NCBI GenBank assembly: GCA_001931905.2 | Contig: MSJI02000553.1 | Coordinates: 1-64,000, forward strand | Reading direction: 5' to 3' | Source: Cladosporium sp. IMV 00045 | Taxonomy: Eukaryota; Ascomycota; Dothideomycetes; Cladosporiales; Cladosporiaceae | DNA length: 64,000 nt | In this document: positions 56,194 to 64,000 of the stretch, one piece after another | Layout of the letters: each line of letters begins with the position of its first letter | Position numbering within the stretch: the first letter of the stretch is position 1 | The notes under the pieces: generated by a model | Seen by the model: the letters and a program-made list of their open reading frames with translations, nothing else | What the model was told of the DNA's origin: nothing | Database searches by the model: none | Program-made: the position numbers and the translations under genes

Positions 56194-56886
56194 GTTTGTG
56201 GGAATGGTTAGAATGTTTCGAATGCAGAAACGATGGACTGCAATATTCACAAGAGGAAAAGAACAGTCTTGACTACATGTAATCGCCTCAAACAAAAGCG
56301 TCTAGCCCTCTGGCTACATATATGGGTGACGTCGTTAGCATGAGCAGTTACATGGCTGCTCGCGAAACGAGTGCATACAAGGGAATGGTCTTTGCATGAT
56401 CTAGACCCTCTTGCCAAGGATCCATGCAATTACTAGCCATTTAGCCTGTCCAGCCTGTCTTAGCACTCTGGTTGCAAGGCAGTTCATGGAAGCTGATTTC
56501 TTTAGAGCGAGACCGTCTGAATCCCTGCGCATCCTTCGCGTGGCCGCTTACCTGCTAACGTCAATTATATATGCAGATAGCTGCCTGCCTGGCTCCACCG
56601 GACCTACAATGACGCAAGTCACTCGGTTTCGCGGGCATTTGTGACCATCTGATATCAATTAGTAAGAGTACAGAATTATAGCTTCTTGTTCACGCATCAT
56701 TCACAAAGTGAGACCTCGATGCTGACCATAGGAAGCAATACATTATTTTACCCAGAGTGGAGTCAATTGGCCGGTTCCCCTACAATTCCTAACGTACATT
56801 GATCACTTTCCGAGAGGGAAAAAAATCTCAGTATCAGAAATCCAACCTTGGGCGACAATACCCTCTCAAACGTCAAGGCGAAAGCC
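56194..56886. other. intergenic region
   Basis: This holds the upstream region of the duplicated-repeat gene and the 3' region of the O-methyltransferase gene. Nothing else is seen. Confidence 0.5.
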
Positions 56887-58149
56887 TCACTCAGCAAGCT
56901 TGCACTCCACGACAGCAAACCTTGCTACGCTCTGGCCCTCCCATACCTTCTCGACAACCAATCCAGCCTCTTCTGCCAACTTCCCAAATCCCTCCTTCGT
57001 CCGTTCCTTGCCACCAATGCAAAGCATCAGCATATCTTGGAGTCCCATCAACCCACTAACGTCCTGCCCCGGATCCTCCGGCAACAAGCTCTCGACGATC
57101 AACACCCTCGAATCAGCCGCCATGGCCGGGACGATGTTGCGGAGTATCTGCACGCATACCTCGTCCGGCCAGTCGTGGAGACAAGCGCGGATGTGGTAGA
57201 CTTTGGCGCCTTTGAGGGGATTGGGCGTGAAGAAGTCGTGGGCTTGAAGTTGCACCTCTGAGGGAAGGCTTTTGTTCTGACGCTTAGCTACGGCTAAGAC
57301 GTTAGGGAGCTCTTGGAGGACGAAACTGGAGGCTGGCAGGTCGGGGTGGGCAGCCAAAATGGCCGAGATTGCATGGCCGTATCCGCCGCCGACATCGACG
57401 AAGAGCGGTCTTGCTCGGTCCGAATCAGCCAGATGCTCCCAGGGATAGATTCCAGTGAAAGGTCGGAAGCCTTCAGCTGCGGCAAGGACACGAGAGAAGA
57501 CGGCCAGTTGCTCGGGTTGCGTGGCTAGAGTCTCGAAGAACTGGACTCCTTCCGTACCATGGCGGTAGGTTAGCGGATTGTAGGTCTTCGCTTTGTCGCC
57601 CGATGGCTCAGCTGCGTACCCGGCGTTGTTATGCTGCAGCCAATCGGGAAGGAGAATCAAGGGAGCGATGCCTGTGTCGTAGCCGAAAGAGAACCAGTCT
57701 GAAGCCAGATTGTGTGGCTGTGTCCAAGCGACGGAGATGTGCGTGTGCTTAAAGACCTGGCAGTGAGAGTCATAGGACAGGAATCCAACGCTGACAGCTG
57801 TTCTAAGAAGCCTCTCGACCAAACTCTGCTGGGCACTCACTGCTTCTGCTATCGATGCTGCAGTGGCGCCTTGAGGGTATGGGATGACTTGAAGTGCTTT
57901 CAAGTGAACCAGGGTGCGGATGACTGCAGCGCCCAGTACCTCACTAGTCATGGAGAGAGTAAAGTCCATGGGTGTTTGAGCTTTCGTGATCAAGGCTTTG
58001 GCTTTGGCGACGATCTCAGGCTCAGGTGCAAAAAGCTGCTGTTGGTTCGGCTCGAACGTCTTGCTCAGCATCTGGATCTCGCTTGCCAGCTGTGCAAGAT
58101 TGGCGCGAATGTTTACAACATCTTCAGGAGGTTGCTGAGGGTTGTCCAT
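56887..58149 (-). CDS. SAM-dependent O-methyltransferase (COMT-like, plant/fungal natural product type)
   Basis: A single exon from ATG 58149 encodes 420 residues. The N-terminal helical dimerisation domain (about 60-210) is followed by the Rossmann fold: FVDVGGGYGHAISAIL at 250-265 binds S-adenosylmethionine, LPNVLAVAKR follows, HDFF at about 304-307 is the next conserved turn, and His325 in CLHDWPDE is the catalytic base. GLMGLQDMLMLCIGGKERTK matches the family's last motif. Enzymes of this type methylate phenolic hydroxyls of polyketides and other secondary metabolites. The MFS carrier at 58603 is transcribed in the same direction, which suggests, but does not prove, a small natural-product unit. 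No synthase gene is in the window. Confidence 0.93.
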   Translation of the reverse strand: MDNPQQPPEDVVNIRANLAQLASEIQMLSKTFEPNQQQLFAPEPEIVAKAKALITKAQTPMDFTLSMTSEVLGAAVIRTLVHLKALQVIPYPQGATAASIAEAVSAQQSLVERLLRTAVSVGFLSYDSHCQVFKHTHISVAWTQPHNLASDWFSFGYDTGIAPLILLPDWLQHNNAGYAAEPSGDKAKTYNPLTYRHGTEGVQFFETLATQPEQLAVFSRVLAAAEGFRPFTGIYPWEHLADSDRARPLFVDVGGGYGHAISAILAAHPDLPASSFVLQELPNVLAVAKRQNKSLPSEVQLQAHDFFTPNPLKGAKVYHIRACLHDWPDEVCVQILRNIVPAMAADSRVLIVESLLPEDPGQDVSGLMGLQDMLMLCIGGKERTKEGFGKLAEEAGLVVEKVWEGQSVARFAVVECKLAE

Positions 58150-58602
58150 GTTGAATATAATTGTTCCCGACGGTGGTCGAGCAAGTGTAACTGTTTTCGA
58201 TGGTGATATTTATGATTGAGAAGTGGTTATCGGATCAAGACCATGTTCAGTTCTTATGTACCACTTGTCTCCGACGAAGTCAGAGCATTGTTAACGATTG
58301 ACATGCGTATCACCGAGTGTTAACCTCGAGCCGGTGGGCCGAAACATATTCAGCTCGGATGTATCTCACGGGCAGGCAGCAGTTCCCAGTTGTGCTATCT
58401 ACTTGCAAGTGGTGTGATCTGTGTGTCGACATTCCCCTTGGAAGCTCGCCATGAATTGCTTGCCGAGACGCCGGCCACGTGAATTGGACGGTAGAGCAAC
58501 CAATGTGCATCGGTCAAGTATATTAGAAGGATTCGGAGGTTCCCGAAAGGATTCGCACTAGCATCGCTTCGCTCGTTAAGTCCGAAGAAATCATCGGAGA
58601 TA
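58150..58602. other. intergenic region
   Basis: This holds the promoter of the O-methyltransferase and the 3' region of the MFS carrier. A CACGTG lies near 58479. Nothing else is seen. Confidence 0.5.
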
Positions 58603-59995
58603 CTAAACCAACCTCAACAGCCTACCGATCCAAGCAGTCCCTCCGAGCGTGGCACTAACGCCGGTGAAGACGACAAGTAAGCCATACCCACTTCCATACG
58701 CGAACCCAGCTTGTCCCTTCCAAGTATCCAGACTCAGCAGTCTCTCGCTTAGTGGCCCGGAGATGACCGCTCCAATTCCCTTCCCAGCAGCCATCAACGC
58801 CACCACAATACTAACGTCAACATTGCCGTTTTTCTCGAAACGCTGTATAGCATTCGCACAGCCTGACCAGGTGCACGAGAATGCGCCGCCAAAGCAGCCA
58901 AAGAGTATGGCGAAAATGTAGAGCATCGCTTGAGAGGAAGTCAGACCCCAGAAGATGAACACTGAGATCATTTGGCCGATCGTACAGGTCAAGATAGCGA
59001 CTGAGACGTGGAAGCGATCGACCAGCGAGCCTATGAAAATGGCGCCGAAAGAGAATGCTATGTGGAAGAGCGCCAGAGCGAGAGGGCCGGAGAAGGATGG
59101 GAGGCCGAGTGATGAGGCGAAAGAAGGGATGTATAGCGTTGGGAGGAAGAAGCCTAGAGATTGAAGGATGTTGCCGGATTGGAATATCCAGAATGGGATG
59201 TGTTTCAGGAAGGAAACTTCGATGGGCCGGAAGCTGCTAGCACTGGTGATGGGGAGGCGTGGGCGGATGAAATAAAGACATGGCGAAGCTAACACAGCCA
59301 GAGTGACAGCGTATACGCGCAAGGTTGTGCGATAGCCATACGAGTTCAGAAGCCACTGCAAAATGAAGGGGAGGACGGTACCTCCGATGCCAGTGCCAGC
59401 CCACATGATTCCAAATGCCAGACCGCGGCGTTGGACGAACCACTCGGCTATCATAGACATGGCTGGAAAATAGGCAGCTAGTCCTCCCAAGGCATACATG
59501 ACACCTTGGGTACCAATCAAGCCGTTGATATCGTTGCAGAAAGAAGCAGCGATCAGACCAACCACCATGGTCATAAGGCCAAAGCAGCTGGCGGGGCGAC
59601 GGTATCGAGGCCAGCGTTGCACGGCAAGAGCAGCGAAAGGCGCCGCGAAGTACATGATGCCGGTCTCCGTGGTACCAATGCTCGCGCTGCCGCCCTGGGA
59701 GGCGAAAAGTTCATGCTGGTCATAGTAGGCTTCGAAGATTCCAAACTAACGACGAGCCGTGTCAGTATCTTGCCGTGGACGTTGATATGACGTGACGGTG
59801 ACTTACGGCAAATGGGAAACCCCATACCAACGCCTCGAGACCGACGCATGCGGCGAGGAATAGATACGCATCTTTGCCCGAATCAGCCGGCGCAAGAGCC
59901 TGGAAGTCTCCATGTGGCTGTTCGTGGTTCTCTTGTAGGCCAGTGTCGGCACCGAGGGTTGTCAGCTCTTGCGCAGAGGTGGCTGTAGATGCCAT
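58603..59995 (-). CDS. MFS transporter, monocarboxylate-transporter-like
   Basis: Two exons (59995-59807, 59745-58603) give 443 residues with about twelve helices. The cytosolic N-terminus of roughly 40 residues leads into KDAYLFLAACVGLEALVWGF; the intron falls within helix 1 and the join PFA/FGIFEAYYD matches the FGVF-type motif of fungal monocarboxylate-transporter relatives. Further marks are GIMYFAAPFAALAVQRW, a long helix pair AAYFPAMSMIAEWFVQRRGL with the family's WFxxRRGLA, and GIMWAGTGIGGTVLPFILQW. The substrate is unknown; the adjacent O-methyltransferase hints at metabolite export or import. The start is the first ATG of the hydrophilic tail. Confidence 0.9.
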
Positions 59996-60510
59996 GCTGA
60001 GATTTGGTCGTGGATGGCAAGGTTTGAGATCTGTGATAAAGTGACAGTTAGGCCGAAGAATGCATTGAAAGATAAGGCTGAGCACTTGGTGGGTATAGCA
60101 GGTAATTGTGGAGACATCACAGGGCGTGGCGTGGCATGTTGAGGGGCATCTCTTAGGGCAAATCATCAGTCTCTCCGGAAAAGGCGATAAAACCCATTCA
60201 CGAACCTATGAAAATACTCGATCAAGTAAAATCCGAGGACACCGATAATAGTTTACAAACACACCAACCTATTCCCAAAAGCCGTATCGGTGGTGTTGAC
60301 TAAAATACAGGGTATATCCCAAAGCCCAGTCCAGCCCCGTCCGTGATTCCTTTTCAGTCGTTTCCAAATGAAAAAGAAAGTCCCTTGTATCCCAAACCTA
60401 GCTCGCTCGAACGCAATAAATAGCACAAAAATTCGGTAGACATTAAAATGAGAGATGCTAGAAAAGGGCGACCGGATGTTGCGGTCGGGGAGAAGTCATG
60501 CGACCAGAAT
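59996..60510. other. intergenic region
   Basis: This holds the upstream region of the MFS carrier and the 3' region of the Ras-like gene. Nothing else is seen. Confidence 0.5.
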
Positions 60511-61315
60511 TCACCAGCATTTGAGTCCGGAGTACCAAGACTTCTTGGGCGGTGGCGGAAGTTCCTTCTGGAGTGTATCGCTCGGAGCAGCGGCTTCTTG
60601 GTCGGTCTGGGGGTTGCTACGTGCAGACGGCGGTGGCAGTTGAGGCATGATCCCGGCGGCGGCATTCTTTCGCGCTTCTACCACGCGACGAACGATGACT
60701 GCAGGAAATCAAGTTAGTACCGAAATTAAGAAGGCAGCAGTCTGTGAAACGTACGCGCAAAGGTCTCTTCAATGTTCACCATTTCCCGGGCGCTCGTCTC
60801 CATGAAGCCGAAATTGCGTTGTCTGCTCCATTCCAGTCCTTCTCTTGCGCCGACCTGCCTGTGGCTCTGCAAATCGCATTTGTTACCGGCGACAATGCAC
60901 ACGGGCAGGATTTCGCCTTGCTCCGCTCGGTCCTCCCTCTCAATCTCAATCATCTGGGTGAAATACTCCAGCGCTTCGAGGGTGCTCGGTTGCGTGATAT
61001 CGTAGACGAGGAGGAAGGCGTCGCATTTCAAGTTGGCTTGCGACCAGAGGCCGCGGTATTCTTCTTGCCCAGCGGTGTCGGTAAGGCGGAGGGAGTAAGT
61101 CGTGCCATCGATGGTGCGGGTCACGGAGTAGGAGTCTTCTATAGTCGGATCGTATCTGCGAGTAATGCCTGTTAGAAGCTAATGCGCGAGGGAGAATTGG
61201 CGCGAAAGACGTACTCATGCGTCCATTGGCTGCGCACCAAGCGCAGTGTGATTGAGGACTTGCCACATCCACCATCTCCACACACCGTGATAGTCACCCT
61301 GTGAGAATCATCCAT
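60511..61315 (-). CDS. Ras-family small GTPase without a CaaX box
   Basis: Three exons (61315-61215, 61155-60755, 60698-60511) give 229 residues. All G-motifs are present: GDGGCGKSS (13-21), YDPTIEDSY for switch I, DTAGQEEYRGL for switch II, GNKCDL and METSA. A Pro/Gln/Ala-rich tail follows, with PPPPKK near the end. The protein ends GLKCW, so the last cysteine is followed by a single residue. A CaaX box needs three. Either prenylation is absent, membrane contact uses the basic/proline tail, or another splice form exists. It is closest in shape to Ras/Rsr1 proteins, but the exact branch is unclear. The unusual Cys in the P-loop (GGCGKS) is also noted. Confidence 0.88.
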
Positions 61316-63627
61316 GATGTCGCGCGCTCAGTCGGACGGATCTCTTGGCCAGCAGCTCGTCGCGAACCGTCTCGTAGGTGAGAGGCGATGGTCTCTTGGG
61401 CGCGGGTTGGCACTGGGCGCTCTCTTCAACCACTGCGTAGGCGCGCAAAGGCGGCTACCCCGTCGCACAAACGCGACCAAGTGATGGCGGACGTAGAGCG
61501 TCGCGCGATAAATAGACCCGTACCGAAGGAGGAATTGTTGCACAGACAGTAGGGCCTGGAGATGTGAAGGATCGCGACCCCTGCAAGCAATCAAACCAGG
61601 GTCCCGGGGAGATCAGCCGAGAACAAGAAGCGAAATAAGAATGGATTGCCGTGGTATAGAGAATTTCCTGTGGTTTCCTGCTTATGGTTGAGGGGTGAAG
61701 AAGGACACAAGAGACGCGCAAGAGGAGGAAAACCGGTGGCAGAGGCCTTGCACGCCATGTCATTTGGGTCGGCGGAGGGATTTGGGTTTGTAACGGTCTT
61801 GTTCTGGAAATGCCGGACGCCCAAATGTTTGGTAGACTTTGGTTGAGCAATAGCTTTGCCCAAGCTCATGGCCAATCGATCTTTCTTTCGTCATATCTAC
61901 AAGTCATGCCAGTCTCCATCAGTTCCATCCAGATTCGCGAAATGTCAACTGCCGCGATTTTGAAGCATGCTTCCATTGAAGTCATACGATCATCGCCGTT
62001 GCATGGAATTGAACGCGAAGAACTGGTGTAGATAGACCTGAGATAAGCAAAAATATCAAACTCTCCAAATCAATGGTAAACATCAAAATCGAGTGATTTT
62101 GATATCAGAATCTCAATTGCAGCATGTAGCTTACCAACGTTTCATGCAAGGCATTCGCCATGATTCATCATTGTTTGGATCCTTCGGTCCGCATCTAACG
62201 AAATGGAGATCATCGGCACCTTATATTTGATGAGAGCTTTCTACAATAATTACTCAAGGGTTTCTGGCAAACGAATGACTTCAATTCTTCGAACATCGTC
62301 AAGTCAAGGCATTGTTGACGGTGACAATGGGTGAGTCTCGGAAGATGGGGGACAGTAGTGTGCTATCCAATACAGCATCCGCCACTCAACCTCTTCATTC
62401 TCATTCCATTTCACTGCGTGTGGAAGCTCGTTCTTATCGCGTAGACGCTCTTGGAGTTATGATAGGACGTAGTACTTGTAAATTTGAAAGGCCAAAGTCC
62501 AATTATATGAATCGGGTTTCGTTTCGAGTTGCGTGTGTCGTGCATGCCAGTTACCATTCTACTCTCGGCTCCCGAAGGTCGCTTTGCAAGCAAAGAATCC
62601 AAACAAATCCTACCCAGAGGACAGGCAAGATACATCTTGATGTGTAGCGTACGCTGACCCATCCAGGTCAAGGTGCGGCGCAACTTGTGTAGGCCCATAC
62701 CATAGAGACTCCCGCATTACAGTATTTGGCAATGCTGCCGAAGAGATTGTTGATATCCTTTGTGGAGGTCCGAATAAGTTTCTTTGCGCTCTCGGGAGTC
62801 TATGAGCATTAGCATAGGGAATAAAATCCCAGAGCATGATGGAAGTAATAACAGGAGGCAGCGAAAACGAGTGTGTATCAAGTGCCGAATGGTCTGACCA
62901 CCGCGCGATTCATTTCTCCGCATTTCGTTCCGCGAGACACATCTTTGACCGTCATGTGGCTATCAAGTTTGAGCGTTCGGACTTTGCACACCGTATAACG
63001 ACTCGACCGTGCATGGTGAGAAGTGCAATGATATTCGTGTGACTTGAGCAAACGCTGTTCTTGACCCTTTCTTAGATGGCTCTTCGTATTGCTGTCTTCG
63101 AAGGCACACCGCTCGAAAAGCTGGGAAGATGACCTAGGTTTCCCACTCGTTCTTCACGGTAATCACCAAGTGGTGGACACCACACTGCCTCCCAAGGCCG
63201 AACTACTCAAAGGAAATGATTTGGCGCGTTTGAGATTGAGATAGCGCAGAGGACGAAGAATGCCATTCGCTCGCTAAATCAAATGTCATATACGCGCCGT
63301 TGCGAACCGAGTCCTAGCGTTGAATTCCAGGGGCAAGGATCGCCCTCGAGCTGCTCTTGTCACCTCGGCGCGTATCAAGCATCTGAATGCGAAACCCACC
63401 TCAGTCCTTCACCTCCCTTGCTGTGTTGTGCTTCACTTTCGGCGCGGTTTCGTGCGTTTGTCACTCCTTACCATACACTCTCTCACCCCAGTCGCTCTTT
63501 GCAGCTCTCGAAGCATCAACAAAACTAACCAATCGTCATTCTTTCGAAAGCATTCAGGCTGGTCCTGATTGCGCTACACATACAACACTCAATACTTTCC
63601 CACACACAAACCCGCAACACCGACGAC
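61316..63627. other. long intergenic, divergent promoter region
   Basis: About 2.3 kb separate the Ras-like gene from the Crh-type gene. A perfect 9-bp inverted repeat with a 4-nt loop lies at 62082-62103. Open frames such as 61591-61875 (minus) and 62312-62647 (plus) lack support. Confidence 0.45.
62082..62103. repeat. short perfect inverted repeat (hairpin)
   Basis: ATCAAAATC, loop GAGT, GATTTTGAT: nine perfect base pairs in AT-rich intergenic DNA. It could be a hairpin or a palindromic binding site; no function is assigned. Confidence 0.6.
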
Positions 63628-64000
63628 ATGTTCAAACTCTTCTCTACAGCCGCCACTGCGGCGTTGCTTGCCACTCAAGCCTTCGCGCAGACATTCTCCG
63701 ATTGTAACCCTACCAAGGGCGACACATGCCCCGATAACCCTGCTCTGGGCACGACTTTCAACTACCAGTTCAATGATTCCATGGCCGAAATGGACACCAG
63801 GTACTTCAACGTCACCGCAGGCGCCAAATTGATCGATTTCACGAAAGAGGGAACCGAATTTGGCATGTACAAGCAGGGCGACTCCGTTACTGTCAGGTCC
63901 AACTTCTACATCTTCTACGGCCGCGTCGAGGCCATAATTCAAGCTGCGCCTGGTCAGGGTGTCATTTCTACCGTCAACTTGCTCTCGGATGACTTGGACG
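63628..64000 (+). CDS. Crh-type cell-wall chitin-glucan transglycosidase (GH16), N-terminal part
   Basis: The gene runs off the window after 124 codons. A signal peptide (MFKLFSTAATAALLATQAFA) is followed by a short Cys-containing start, SDCNPTKGDTCPDNPALG, and the beginning of a GH16 jelly-roll: EFGMYKQGDSVTVRSNFYIF and YGRVEAIIQAAPGQGVISTV, ending just as the region before the catalytic ExDxE motif begins (LLSDDLD). This order matches Crh1/Utr2 enzymes, which link chitin to beta-glucan in the fungal wall and are often GPI-anchored. The catalytic residues and C-terminal anchor lie outside the window, so the assignment rests on the N-terminal pattern. Confidence 0.85.
   Translation, partial: MFKLFSTAATAALLATQAFAQTFSDCNPTKGDTCPDNPALGTTFNYQFNDSMAEMDTRYFNVTAGAKLIDFTKEGTEFGMYKQGDSVTVRSNFYIFYGRVEAIIQAAPGQGVISTVNLLSDDLD

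Noticed and set aside
1..64000. CRISPR arrays, insertion sequences, transposons, rRNA genes
   Set aside because: No spaced repeats, transposase-like frames, long terminal repeats or rRNA sequence were seen; this is eukaryotic nuclear DNA.

Overview
This window is nuclear DNA of a filamentous ascomycete (Pezizomycotina). The signs are genes split by short GT-AG introns (about 46-116 nt, several with CTGAC or TACTAAC branch sites), fungal-specific transcription factors, the DASH kinetochore subunit Dam1, the E3-binding protein PDX1, a GPR1/FUN34/YaaH acetate carrier and a Crh-type cell-wall enzyme. A dothideomycete is my guess, but nothing in the sequence proves it. About 29 protein genes, one tRNA-Cys and one BTB pseudogene can be supported.

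Layout. 1-7 kb: N-terminus of a type II membrane protein, a cellulose-synthase-like GT2 enzyme, and a serine-racemase-like protein that has lost its PLP-binding residues. 7.8-14.8 kb: a same-strand run of secreted amidase, Zn2Cys6 regulator and MFS transporter, perhaps a nutrient-use group. 15.7-25.6 kb: mostly housekeeping, with a 2OG-Fe(II) oxygenase, primase large subunit, a mitochondrial membrane protein, PDX1 and a small protein whose first exon is only the ATG. 26.5-33.7 kb: M28 aminopeptidase, GH32 invertase, alpha/beta hydrolase and a fungal transcription-factor-domain protein without a zinc cluster. 34.4-39 kb: DAM1, tRNA-Cys and a PHO84-type phosphate transporter. 39.3-46.8 kb: a flavin monooxygenase diverging from a Zn2Cys6 regulator, with a type B carboxylesterase beyond it. 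48-54 kb: acetate-carrier family protein, threonyl-tRNA synthetase and prenylcysteine-oxidase-like protein. 54-64 kb: BTB pseudogene, an internally duplicated small protein, O-methyltransferase plus monocarboxylate-type transporter, a Ras-like GTPase, and the start of a Crh transglycosidase.

How genes may work together. The best candidate for an undescribed system is the 39.3-46.8 kb group. Its regulator and monooxygenase share a promoter with three CGG-N2-CCG palindromes in 61 bp, and a monooxygenase plus an esterase fits an oxidise-then-hydrolyse route. Both divergent genes carry apparent frameshifts, while long housekeeping genes nearby are clean, so the group may be decaying or the local sequence may be faulty. 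The second candidate is the serine-racemase-like pseudoenzyme. Exon boundaries were worked out by eye from splice consensus, reading frame and family resemblance. No alignment or database search was run.
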